Shown one piece after another: positions 54,861-63,577 of a stretch of 64,000 bases of DNA (position 1 is its first letter; each line of letters starts with the position of its first letter). The notes beneath the pieces are model-generated. The model searched no databases. It worked only from the letters and a program-made list of their open reading frames with translations, and was not told where the DNA came from. This stretch comes from Carboxylicivirga caseinilyticus (GTDB lineage Bacteria > Bacteroidota > Bacteroidia > Bacteroidales > Marinilabiliaceae), in NCBI GenBank assembly GCA_025499705.1, contig JAFMVE010000030.1:1-64000 (forward strand), read 5' to 3'. The position numbers were made by a program, and so were the translations under genes.

Positions 54861-55651
54861 ACAGAAATGGCTCCTTTAATATGTGGATGAGCATCGTAGT
54901 TCACCAGCTCAAAATCATCAAAAACAAAATCGTCAATATTTTTACGGTCGGGATTGATAATCAATTGAGGAAGTGATTTAGGTTCACGCTCTAATTGTGT
55001 TTTAACCTGCTCAATATGATTTAAGTAAATATGAGCATCTCCTAAAGTATGCACAAAAGTGCCTGGTTTTAAACCGCAAACTTGGGCAACCATCATGGTT
55101 AATATAGCATACGATGCAATGTTAAATGGCACACCTAAAAAGATGTCGGCACTTCGCTGGTATAACTGACAGCTTAATTTACCATCGGCAACATAAAACT
55201 GAAACAGAATATGGCAAGGCGGAAGTTGCATGTCATCAATGGCACCCACATTCCATGCGCTAACAATATGACGACGTGAATCCGGGTTGTTTTTTATACT
55301 ATTAATCACCTGCTTAATCTGATCGATGTTGCCTCCTTTATAATCGGGCCACGATCTCCACTGATAACCATAGATAGGTCCTAACTCCCCATCTTCCTTG
55401 GCCCACTCGTTCCAGATTCGTACACCGTTTTCCTGAAGATATTTAACGTTGGTACTTCCTTTCAAGAACCATAGAAGCTCATGAATAATGGATTTTAAAT
55501 GCAGTTTTTTTGTTGTCAACAAAGGGAAGCCTTCTGCTAAATCGAATCGCATCTGATGCCCAAATACACTGATGGTTCCGGTTCCTGTCCGATCTTCTTT
55601 CGTTGCTCCTTCATCAAGCACCCTCTGCAGTAAATCCAAATATTGCTTCAT
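54857..55651 (-). CDS. thyA: Thymidylate synthase
   Basis: Methylates dUMP to dTMP with methylenetetrahydrofolate. From the ATG at 55651 the product is 264 residues, exactly the E. coli length; the frame remains open for 25 further codons upstream, without ThyA character. Landmarks are [20 protein letters not shown], the catalytic cysteine in [31 protein letters not shown] and [10 protein letters not shown]. folA overlaps its 3' end by four bases. Confidence 0.97.
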   Translation of the reverse strand: MKQYLDLLQRVLDEGATKEDRTGTGTISVFGHQMRFDLAEGFPLLTTKKLHLKSIIHELLWFLKGSTNVKYLQENGVRIWNEWAKEDGELGPIYGYQWRSWPDYKGGNIDQIKQVINSIKNNPDSRRHIVSAWNVGAIDDMQLPPCHILFQFYVADGKLSCQLYQRSADIFLGVPFNIASYAILTMMVAQVCGLKPGTFVHTLGDAHIYLNHIEQVKTQLEREPKSLPQLIINPDRKNIDDFVFDDFELVNYDAHPHIKGAISV

Positions 55652-55685
55652 TATGAGAAATTTTAGCCCAAAAATAGTCTTTTTT

Positions 55686-55982
55686 TTATTGCTGCCTAAA
55701 TCCTTTGAAGTAGTCCTCGATGGCATCTACATATTTTGTGTAAGCATCAATCCCAATCTGGGTAATTCTGCAAATAGTTAATGGATAATTACCCCTGTTG
55801 GCTTTTATTATATCAACATACCCGGCTTCTTTTAGTTTTGTTAACTGGAAGCTTAAATTACCTTTGGTTGCGTTTGTGTTATCGAGTAAATAGGCAAATT
55901 CGGCTGATTCAATTCCAATTAATACCGACATGATGGCCAGTCGTATCTGGGAATGTAAAACCGGATCTAAATCTTTAAACAT
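55686..55982 (-). CDS. Winged-helix transcriptional regulator (HTH_34-like)
   Basis: A 98-residue MarR/ArsR-like protein made of one winged-helix domain. Helices with [24 protein letters not shown], the recognition helix [18 protein letters not shown] and a wing [16 protein letters not shown] are visible. It has no obvious metal or ligand-binding cysteines. It lies one base after the 204-residue membrane protein gene, a common pairing in which the small regulator controls the membrane gene. Confidence 0.8.
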   Translation of the reverse strand: MFKDLDPVLHSQIRLAIMSVLIGIESAEFAYLLDNTNATKGNLSFQLTKLKEAGYVDIIKANRGNYPLTICRITQIGIDAYTKYVDAIEDYFKGFRQQ

Positions 55983-55983
55983 A

Positions 55984-56598
55984 CTATTTCTGACGTTGCG
56001 AATACATTATGTGTCCCGGAATAACAAATGCAATTAACCATCCGAGGGCTTCAATCATTAATTGTTTATCTAAAGGATATAATGAAGCAACATAAGCCAT
56101 GGCAGCAAAAAATATTCCTCCAAAAATAACAACATTGTATCGTAATATACCTCCTGTAATTACGATGGCAAAAGCTATTAAAACCATAAAGATAGGATGT
56201 TGCAATTCAAACGATATACTATGTAAAACATTGAACTGAATCAAATTTATCAAGACCATGCTAACCAGCAAGCCAAACCAAACATACCTTAATGAAGTAC
56301 TGATGTAAGTTTTAACCTTTTTTCGTGACTGATACATGTAATAGGTTGTATAAAAGAGACCAGCGAACGGTAAAACTATTCTAAGAAGACGGACTACCTG
56401 CATTAATGTGTAACCAGGATTGTAAATTCCAACTAAATAGTTTAATGCAAAGTAGTTAAATACTGCTATCCACCCCCATACGATGAATAAAATTCCATCA
56501 CTTTTAAGTTTCTTTTGCGAAACTTCAATCATTTGTCGGATTACTTGTAATGATTGTTCTTCATTCAAATCATTACTATTTTCTTCATTGGGATTCAT
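55984..56598 (-). CDS. Small membrane protein paired with a winged-helix regulator
   Basis: The 204-residue protein has a polar N-terminal segment (MNPNEENSNDLNEEQSLQVIRQM) and about six hydrophobic helices grouped in pairs. I do not recognise a catalytic motif. It is upstream of, and almost touching, the winged-helix gene, so the two are one operon, and the regulator probably controls this gene. A transport or membrane-stress role is possible but not shown. Confidence 0.65.
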   Translation of the reverse strand: MNPNEENSNDLNEEQSLQVIRQMIEVSQKKLKSDGILFIVWGWIAVFNYFALNYLVGIYNPGYTLMQVVRLLRIVLPFAGLFYTTYYMYQSRKKVKTYISTSLRYVWFGLLVSMVLINLIQFNVLHSISFELQHPIFMVLIAFAIVITGGILRYNVVIFGGIFFAAMAYVASLYPLDKQLMIEALGWLIAFVIPGHIMYSQRQK

Positions 56599-56694
56599 AA
56601 CTTAAAATTTAGTTTGCAATACAAACTTAATTAGGTTTGTAAAACAAACCAAATAAATTCGTCAATTTAACATTCTGAAATTTCAGAATTTAAA

Positions 56695-57813
56695 CTATGA
56701 ATCAGTAGGTACCTCTTCCTGAAGGTTTATGGTGGTCATAATAGGGTAGTGATCGGAATAATTCACATCTATCTTTTTAAAACCATATGAATTAAATCGT
56801 TTGTCATGAAAAATGAAATCAATGCGGAATGAGGGTAGAATGCCGTTATAGGTTCCGCCAAAACCCTTGCCCGATTCAACAAAGGCGTCCTTAAGATCGC
56901 CACGCATTTGACGATAAACATACGAAACCGGTGTGTCATTAAAGTCGCCACAAACAATAGCGGGGAATGGTGAATTACTGATGTGTTTACCTAAGCGTTC
57001 AGCCTGATCGGCACGATGCTGAAAAGCAGATCTGAGCTTATCGGTTATTTCTTTGACCCCTTCGCGACGTTCTTTATCATTTTTATAATTCAGGCTATCA
57101 ATAAAATTCAGATGCTTGGGAGTTAAACGAATTGATTCCAGGTGATTATTAAAGACTCTGATTCTTTGGCCGTGCGCTTCAATGTCAGTTTGGATGCTGA
57201 AATTTGTAGTGTGCTTAAATTTAACACTTCCTTTTTCTGCAATAGGATACTTGCTTACGGTAATCAATCCAAAATTGCGTCTTCCTCTTTTCCCTGAATG
57301 ATACTCTATGTGTTTATATTTATATTGATTGAGGCGAGATAAGATGTAGTTTTCGTTAAAGACTCCTTTTGCAGTTGTGCTGTAAAATTCCTGTAAGCAT
57401 AACACGTCAGGATTTTCTTTTCGTATCAGTTCAAAAATTTTCTCCTGAACATCTTTTTCCCCCGACCAATTATACATATCAAACATCCGAACATTAAAAC
57501 TCATTATGGATAAAGAGTTTTCCAATTTTTCTTCTTTATCTAATGGAACTGCTTTCCATTGAAAAGTATTGGTCCAGTGACTAAACGTAATAAGTAAAGC
57601 AATTGTCGGAAATAAAAACTGCCATCTTTTTCTTACCATCCAGAATATGGCTAAAACTAAATTTAACAACCATAATACAGGGAAACCAAACCCTAAGAAT
57701 GGTAAAATCCAGGTGTGAGAAGGACTAATATATGCCGTAAGCACTGAAAGCAACAGAAAAAATGCTGCTAAAAAGGAGATGAGGGTTATTATGGATTTAA
57801 AGAAACGTTTCAA
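56695..57813 (-). CDS. Endonuclease/exonuclease/phosphatase-family membrane protein
   Basis: A 372-residue protein with three membrane segments (~8-30, ~36-60, ~68-84) followed by an EEP fold. Landmarks are SIMSFNVRMFD (SFN), DVLCLQEFYST (Glu metal ligand), FNNHLESIRL, IVCGDFNDTPVSYVYRQM (DFN) and the C-terminal YSDHYPIMTTI (SDH). All catalytic motifs are present, so it is a metal-dependent phosphodiesterase with its active domain outside or at the membrane. The substrate may be a lipid or nucleotide. It lies directly after the rhomboid gene. Confidence 0.85.
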   Translation of the reverse strand: MKRFFKSIITLISFLAAFFLLLSVLTAYISPSHTWILPFLGFGFPVLWLLNLVLAIFWMVRKRWQFLFPTIALLITFSHWTNTFQWKAVPLDKEEKLENSLSIMSFNVRMFDMYNWSGEKDVQEKIFELIRKENPDVLCLQEFYSTTAKGVFNENYILSRLNQYKYKHIEYHSGKRGRRNFGLITVSKYPIAEKGSVKFKHTTNFSIQTDIEAHGQRIRVFNNHLESIRLTPKHLNFIDSLNYKNDKERREGVKEITDKLRSAFQHRADQAERLGKHISNSPFPAIVCGDFNDTPVSYVYRQMRGDLKDAFVESGKGFGGTYNGILPSFRIDFIFHDKRFNSYGFKKIDVNYSDHYPIMTTINLQEEVPTDS

Positions 57814-57818
57814 GCAAA

Positions 57819-58700
57819 TTACTTTTTACTGGCGTCAAATAATGTTTTTTTCTCATCCGAAGTTAAACTATCGTATCCACTGGATTTAATCTTCTCAAGT
57901 ATACGATCTACTTCATGCTGTTTATTTACTTTCTTTCGGTTATATTCCATATCGGTCATAGGACGTCGATGCGTAACAGTCATTTTTGATTTTTTGGAAA
58001 AAATGGTTGCCAATTTATCCATAAAACGGTTAAATCGTATGGTAACATCTTTTCCCTGCACAAGGGATCCTGCATATAAATATCCAAACAAGGCACCACC
58101 TATATGAGCCAAATGACCTCCTGTATTCGATAAGGCAGATATATTGATTAGGTCAAGAACTAATGATCCGATTGCCAGATATTTTAATTTAACACCACCA
58201 ATGAACATGAGGTAGATTTTATGATCTCCTCTTAATTTAGCCATTGTAAAAAGTATGGCCATAACCGATGCCGAAGCACCTAATAGAATGGAGTTGGACT
58301 GAAACTGATATAAACCGGGAACTAAATTATATGCTAATAAATAAATTATTGCTCCTGTAATACCTCCAAGGAAATATACACCTAAAAGCTGACGGGGATT
58401 TAGAAATTCGAGAAAGATTTTACCAAACCAATACAACCATAACATGTTGAACAGGATGTGGAAAAAATCGTAATGCACAAACATATAGGTGATAATAGTC
58501 CATGGTTTGAATAATAATTCCATTGGATCGGACGGTACTGAAACCCACTGAAGTAAGGGGTAATCAAGTGAGCCTGTTGAAAGGCTAAATAATGCCTGTA
58601 ACAATCTGATGATAACAAATACTCCAATGTTAATGTAGATCAGCTTTATTAAGGCTCCTCCTTGCTTGTACGATTGTTTTATTTCGTCAACTATTCCCAT
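57819..58700 (-). CDS. Rhomboid intramembrane serine protease (C-terminal tail form)
   Basis: Cleaves transmembrane substrates in the inner membrane. The 293 residues have about six helices with the catalytic serine in LGASASVMAIL (S143) and the catalytic histidine in GGHLAHIGGALFG (H199). The second small residue of GxSG is Ala here (GASA), a known variation. A basic cytoplasmic tail of ~80 residues follows (KKVNKQHEVDRILEKIKSSGYDSLTSDEKKTLFDAS). It follows the second rhomboid gene by three bases. Confidence 0.9.
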   Translation of the reverse strand: MGIVDEIKQSYKQGGALIKLIYINIGVFVIIRLLQALFSLSTGSLDYPLLQWVSVPSDPMELLFKPWTIITYMFVHYDFFHILFNMLWLYWFGKIFLEFLNPRQLLGVYFLGGITGAIIYLLAYNLVPGLYQFQSNSILLGASASVMAILFTMAKLRGDHKIYLMFIGGVKLKYLAIGSLVLDLINISALSNTGGHLAHIGGALFGYLYAGSLVQGKDVTIRFNRFMDKLATIFSKKSKMTVTHRRPMTDMEYNRKKVNKQHEVDRILEKIKSSGYDSLTSDEKKTLFDASKK

Positions 58701-58703
58701 GGC

Positions 58704-59441
58704 TCAGATTCCTTTTTTTTGCCAAAATTTTATTAAGATAAATCCAAATACCATTCCGCCTAAATGTGCCCAATGTGCTACATTATCAAATGAGAAATTA
58801 GCCACACCCTGAAGAAGTTCTATAACACCATACCCTATCACAAAATATTTTGCTTTTATCGGAATGGGAGGAAAAATCAACATTAACTCTGTGTTAGGAA
58901 ATAACATTCCAAATGCCAACAGGATACCAAATACAGCACCGGAAGCCCCAATCGTGGTTCCATTTAAAATGCCGTTAAATTTACCCATCAATGGGTCTTT
59001 AAAATTCTGCCAGTTCTTAAGTGCTTCTGCTCCTTTCTCTAAGACAATCTGATGTTGTTGATCAGTCAATTGTGGAAGTATAGAGTAATACTCGATATAA
59101 TTAACTCCAATCTGAACTAAAGCAGCTCCAATGCCAGTAGCAACATAATAAATAAAGAATTTTTTTGAGCCCCAATAGACCTCTAAAATACGTCCGAACA
59201 TAAAAACTGCAAACATATTAAAAAACAGATGCATAATGTCGGCATGCATAAACATATAAGTTCCAAACTGAGCTGGATTAAAAAGTGGTGAACTAGGTAT
59301 ATGCAATCCAAGGTAGGCGCTCAAGTTTATTCCAAAAGATTTTTCAGCTACCCAAGTAGCGAATAAAAAAAGGACATTTATTATTAATAAGTTCTTTGTA
59401 ACCGGCGGTAATCCCGCAAACGGTGACTGTCGATACATCAT
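58704..59441 (-). CDS. Rhomboid intramembrane serine protease
   Basis: A 245-residue membrane protease of the six-helix type. The catalytic dyad is S167 in IGASGAVFG and H226 in VAHWAHLGGMVFGF. A large loop of ~50 residues (~112-160) lies between the third helix and the serine. It is the first gene of the rhomboid-rhomboid-EEP run, with spacings of 3 and 5 bases. The two rhomboids are only moderately alike outside the core motifs, so this may be an old duplication with different substrates. Confidence 0.92.
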   Translation of the reverse strand: MMYRQSPFAGLPPVTKNLLIINVLFLFATWVAEKSFGINLSAYLGLHIPSSPLFNPAQFGTYMFMHADIMHLFFNMFAVFMFGRILEVYWGSKKFFIYYVATGIGAALVQIGVNYIEYYSILPQLTDQQHQIVLEKGAEALKNWQNFKDPLMGKFNGILNGTTIGASGAVFGILLAFGMLFPNTELMLIFPPIPIKAKYFVIGYGVIELLQGVANFSFDNVAHWAHLGGMVFGFILIKFWQKKGI

Positions 59442-59593
59442 ACTCGAAATTTAAATTGATAGTAGGCTTTGGATGCACAACATCAATGCCATACTGAAAA
59501 AATAACTAAAAAATACTTTATATGCTCAGCTTTTATAACAAAAAGATATCATTGACAGTTCAGATATCATAATCATTCTGCCAATGTGTCACA

Positions 59594-61486
59594 TTAACTA
59601 AAGCGTTTGCCTAATTCGTCATTATCCAGGATAGAGATGATGGTTTTACCTGACGGTGAAAAATTTGGCACGCTACAGGCAAATAACTGATCAAATAATT
59701 CACTCATCTCAATCTGACTCATAGCCTTGCTATAAGGTATTGCAGCTCGTTTAGCCATTGAAGTGGCTATCTGCTCCCATACTTCTTTATCCAAATCAAC
59801 TTCTCCGTCTTTAAAATCAGTTAATATCCCGTCAATAAGCTGAGCAGCGGATACATTTTCAAGTCCGGCAGGAATGGAAAGAACCAGAAAAGTCTCCTCA
59901 TCTTTTTGCTCAATTTCAAGGCCCATGGCTAATAACTCCCGTTTAAGTTCATTTATCATTCCAATTTCATGAGGGCCGAAAGACAACTCTTCGGGGAATA
60001 GCATTTTTTGAGATAATGAAGTACCTCTGCTTAAAGCCTGCATAAATCCTTCGAAGATAATGCGCTCATGAGCTCTTCGTTGGTCGATCATCATCAGGCC
60101 GGATTTTACCGAGGTAAGGATATACCTATTCTTCAGTTGAAAAAACTGATTATTGGATATCTTATTTTCCTCCCCTCCTGAAGACAGAATGGTTTGCTGA
60201 ACCGGTTCCTGTTCTTGTTGTGATTCGAAATAAGATTGATTCTCAGAGGGTGAATAATCAAACGATGGTTCAGTTTTAAATCCATCATATAAATTCTCCC
60301 ATCCATCTGTTTTTTGGGATGATGAAAAAGAACCACCGGAAGATCCTCCAAAAGATCGGGAAGCATTTTTTTGTTCCTCCTCAAAAGGATTGTAAAAAGG
60401 ATTCACATTAACATTTGGAGCTTCTGGTACATAATCTTTCTGCATCACCGGTATATCAATCTGATCGGCTGTGTCGAAATCAATTGATGGCATCATATTA
60501 AATTTACCCAAACTTTCGCGAATGGAAGCATTCAGTATTTGCCAGATAGCTCTCTCATCTTCAAACTTAATTTCAGTTTTTGTAGGGTGAATATTGACAT
60601 CCACAATTTGTGGATCTACTTCCAGAAAAACAAAATATGCCGGAATGGTTTCGGGTAAAAGTATATTGTCGTATGCGTCCATTAATGCTCTGTGCAAATA
60701 TGGATGTTTCATAAAACGATTATTCACAAAAAAGAACTGATCACCCAATGTTTTTCTGGCTGATTCTGGTTTGCCTATGTATCCAGAAATTTTCACCATT
60801 GCAGTATCTGTTTCGATAGGAATCAATTGAGTACCCATTTGCTTTCCCATCATACTTACAATGCGTTGCTTAATATTACCTGTAGGTAAATTAAAAAGTG
60901 GCACACTGTTATGAATAAGACTCATTGCCACACCGGGGTTGGCCAATGCAACTCTTTGAAATTCATTAATGATATGACGGAGTTCTGTTGAATTCTTTTT
61001 TAAAAACCTGCGACGGGCAGGCACATTGAAAAACAGGTTTTTAATAATAAACTGACTTCCTTTGGCGCATTGAACAGGTTCCTGTGATTCAACCTGTGAA
61101 CCCGATATACAAATATGAACACCCAGTTCATCTTCTTCCCTGCGTGTTTTTAATTCAACCTGTGCAACAGCTGCAATGGATGCCAATGCTTCACCACGAA
61201 AACCCATGGTGGTAAGTTCAAACAAATCTTTGGCTTCGCGTATCTTAGATGTCGCATGACGTTCAAATGACATACGTGCATCTGTTTCGGCCATACCCGA
61301 ACCGTTATCAATAACCTGAATAAGATTCTTACCAGCTTCTGTAGTTACAACTTGTATTTCGGTTGCACCTGCATCCACAGCATTTTCAATCAACTCTTTA
61401 ATTACTGATGCAGGACGTTGTATTACTTCTCCGGCAGCAATCTGATTAGCTACCGAATCGGGTAATAACTGAATGATATTTGACAT
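59594..61486 (-). CDS. mutL: DNA mismatch repair protein MutL
   Basis: ATPase that links MutS to downstream repair. The 630 residues have the GHKL motifs ELIENAVDAGA, DNGSGM and TMGFRGEALASI, and a proline- and serine-rich linker (~365-430). The C-terminal dimer domain ends in FACSVPNFSPSGKTIISIL. The nuclease motif of MutLalpha (DQHA) would be at IDQRRAHERIIFE, where the metal-binding histidine is replaced by arginine, so endonuclease activity is doubtful. Confidence 0.93.
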   Translation of the reverse strand: MSNIIQLLPDSVANQIAAGEVIQRPASVIKELIENAVDAGATEIQVVTTEAGKNLIQVIDNGSGMAETDARMSFERHATSKIREAKDLFELTTMGFRGEALASIAAVAQVELKTRREEDELGVHICISGSQVESQEPVQCAKGSQFIIKNLFFNVPARRRFLKKNSTELRHIINEFQRVALANPGVAMSLIHNSVPLFNLPTGNIKQRIVSMMGKQMGTQLIPIETDTAMVKISGYIGKPESARKTLGDQFFFVNNRFMKHPYLHRALMDAYDNILLPETIPAYFVFLEVDPQIVDVNIHPTKTEIKFEDERAIWQILNASIRESLGKFNMMPSIDFDTADQIDIPVMQKDYVPEAPNVNVNPFYNPFEEEQKNASRSFGGSSGGSFSSSQKTDGWENLYDGFKTEPSFDYSPSENQSYFESQQEQEPVQQTILSSGGEENKISNNQFFQLKNRYILTSVKSGLMMIDQRRAHERIIFEGFMQALSRGTSLSQKMLFPEELSFGPHEIGMINELKRELLAMGLEIEQKDEETFLVLSIPAGLENVSAAQLIDGILTDFKDGEVDLDKEVWEQIATSMAKRAAIPYSKAMSQIEMSELFDQLFACSVPNFSPSGKTIISILDNDELGKRFS

Positions 61487-61517
61487 TTGTTCTTTTTTCC
61501 TTCAGAATTTCAACAAA

Positions 61518-61847
61518 TTACTCTCCTAAAAATAGCTTCAGCCAATCCATGTCTGATTCCACAATATAATAACCTATAACCATTAAAATGATTAGGATTA
61601 TAACGAGGCGTATGTTGGATTTTCGTTTGGCACTGCGCGATACTTCGTAGTGAGACTTCATTCTGCGACGCATGCCACCTTTTATTCGTTGAGCATACCC
61701 ACTATCTTTCTCCTCTTCGGTTAACATACCCAATTCTTCACGTATACGACGCTCCCTTTCTTCCCTTCTTTCCTTTTGCTCATCATAATAGATTGGATCG
61801 TGCTGAAAAACACGATGCCTGGCAACTCTTGTAAAAGTAAACTTCAT
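61518..61847 (-). CDS. Small membrane protein, unknown
   Basis: A 109-residue protein with a strongly charged N-terminal half (KERREERERRIREEL, ~25-39), a basic stretch of Arg/Lys (RIKGGMRRRMKSHYEVSRSAKRKSN) and one C-terminal membrane helix (~80-96, RLVIILIILMVIGYYIVE). I do not recognise a family. It lies 31 bases upstream of mutL on the same strand and could be cotranscribed. Length and composition suggest a membrane-anchored adaptor. Confidence 0.65.
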   Translation of the reverse strand: MKFTFTRVARHRVFQHDPIYYDEQKERREERERRIREELGMLTEEEKDSGYAQRIKGGMRRRMKSHYEVSRSAKRKSNIRLVIILIILMVIGYYIVESDMDWLKLFLGE

Positions 61848-61949
61848 AACTGTATTTTTTTGCGTTTCTCCGCGCCTAATGCAAAGATAAGAAGTAATCT
61901 GAAACAGTTGGTTTTTTACTCCAATAAGAAGTTATAAACAGGTTAGATC

Positions 61950-62768
61950 TTATTCATCTTTAAGCTTTCCCCCACAATACTTACAATGCAGAGCATCATC
62001 ATCATGATTGTCTTTAAAACATTCTGAGCAAACCTGTGTATTTGTGGGTATTTTCTTTATTACTTCTTTAGCCAATTCGCTGGTTACTATGCCAGTTGGT
62101 ACTGCAATTATGGCATATCCGGTAATCATGATCACACCGGCAACAAATTTACCCAGAGTTGTTATGGGGGCAATGTCGCCGTAACCAACCGTGGTTAAGG
62201 TTACAACAGCCCAGTAGATACTTTCGGGTATGCTTCTGAATCCTTCATTTACAGGTTTTTCAATCATGTACATAACAGTACCCAATATGGTGATTAAGAT
62301 TAAAACAGTAAACAGAAAAACACCAATTTTATTTCTGCCCGAAGCTAATGCCTGCCATAGAATAGATGCTTCTTTTACATACCTTGTCAATTTTAGCACA
62401 CGAAAGATTCGTAATAATCTTAGAGATCTCAACACCAGTAACATTTGTGTTCCGGCAAGAAATAATCCAATGAAGGAAGGTAGAATGGCTAAAAGGTCAA
62501 TAACACCGTAAAATGAAAAAATATATTTGCGGGGTTTGTCAAGCACCCAGATTCGAAGCAAATATTCAATCGTAAATAAAATGGTTAGAATCCATTCGGT
62601 TAAGTATACCCATTTTTCGAAGTGCTGAATTACACGACTATCACTTTCAATCATCACAATGATAACGCTAAAAAGAATCAGAACAATCAGAATGATATCG
62701 AACCACTTACCAGCTTTGGTGTCTGCTTCAAATATAACCTCGTAAAGTCTTTTTTTTACGCCTTTCAT
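61950..62768 (-). CDS. Voltage-gated-type K+ channel with C-terminal zinc ribbon
   Basis: A six-helix channel of the Kv type with 272 residues. S4 carries regularly spaced arginines (LRSLRLLRIFRVLKLTR, ~113-129), and the selectivity filter is TLTTVGYGD (TVGYGD at 193-198), the K+ signature. Helix S6 ends near 230. A short cytoplasmic tail holds a Cys4 zinc ribbon (C247, C250, C262, C265) like those found on many regulatory proteins. Such tails are occasional in bacterial channels; the ribbon may tetramerise or sense metal or redox. It is divergent from the sirtuin gene across ~120 bases. Confidence 0.92.
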   Translation of the reverse strand: MKGVKKRLYEVIFEADTKAGKWFDIILIVLILFSVIIVMIESDSRVIQHFEKWVYLTEWILTILFTIEYLLRIWVLDKPRKYIFSFYGVIDLLAILPSFIGLFLAGTQMLLVLRSLRLLRIFRVLKLTRYVKEASILWQALASGRNKIGVFLFTVLILITILGTVMYMIEKPVNEGFRSIPESIYWAVVTLTTVGYGDIAPITTLGKFVAGVIMITGYAIIAVPTGIVTSELAKEVIKKIPTNTQVCSECFKDNHDDDALHCKYCGGKLKDE

Positions 62769-62887
62769 ACACAGTGATGTTGAATGCCATTAATTATATG
62801 TGCTTAAAATTAACAAAAGAGGTAAGGATTGAAAACTATTACTAAATTTAATGTTCGATTATAAACTATAAGGAGTTTGATTTTAAT

Positions 62888-63577
62888 ATGAAGAAACTGG
62901 TTGTGTTAAGTGGAGCCGGAATGAGTGCTGAAAGTGGTATAAAGACTTTTCGTGATCACGATGGGTTATGGGAGAATCATGATGTTACACAGGTAGCCAG
63001 TCCGGAGGGATGGGCAGCAGATCCGCATTTGGTTCTTGAATTTTACAACCAGCGTCGTAAACAATTATATGAGACCAGGCCAAATGAAGGTCATGTAGGA
63101 TTGGCTGAACTGGAAAATTTTTTTGATGTACATGTAATCACTCAAAATATTGATGATTTGCATGAGCAAGCCGGGAGTTCTAAGGTTCTGCATCTTCATG
63201 GCGAGTTAAAAAAAGTAAGAAGTACCGTTGATGAATCATTGGTGTATGAACTTGAAGGATGGCAACTGAACTGGGGTGACAAATGTGAGAAAGGTTCACA
63301 GCTGAGACCGCACATTGTATGGTTTGGTGAAGCAGTTCCTGCAATTGAACCTGCCATTGAATTGACTCAACAAGCTGATATTTTTGTGGTGGTTGGAACT
63401 TCGTTAAATGTTTATCCGGCTGCAGGATTATTAAATTATGTGTCTCGCGGAGTGCCGATCTATTTAATTGATCCGGCACAACCGATGTTTACTCCTTCAT
63501 CCAACATTACTTTTATTCAGGAGAAGGCTACAACGGGGGTTAAAAAATTAATTAACATGCTTAAACCTCAACAATGA
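62888..63577 (+). CDS. cobB: NAD-dependent deacylase of the Sir2/CobB family, without zinc cysteines
   Basis: Removes acyl groups from protein lysines using NAD+. The 229 residues have GAGMSAESGIKTFR (9-22), TQNIDDLHEQAG and the catalytic histidine in LHLHGE (H104). FYNQRR carries Y53 and R56, the YxxR pair of class III sirtuins that prefer succinyl/malonyl groups. Only one cysteine (C133) is present, so the four zinc ligands of the small domain are absent. The porin-type gene overlaps its stop by four bases (ATGA). Confidence 0.9.
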   Translation: MKKLVVLSGAGMSAESGIKTFRDHDGLWENHDVTQVASPEGWAADPHLVLEFYNQRRKQLYETRPNEGHVGLAELENFFDVHVITQNIDDLHEQAGSSKVLHLHGELKKVRSTVDESLVYELEGWQLNWGDKCEKGSQLRPHIVWFGEAVPAIEPAIELTQQADIFVVVGTSLNVYPAAGLLNYVSRGVPIYLIDPAQPMFTPSSNITFIQEKATTGVKKLINMLKPQQ

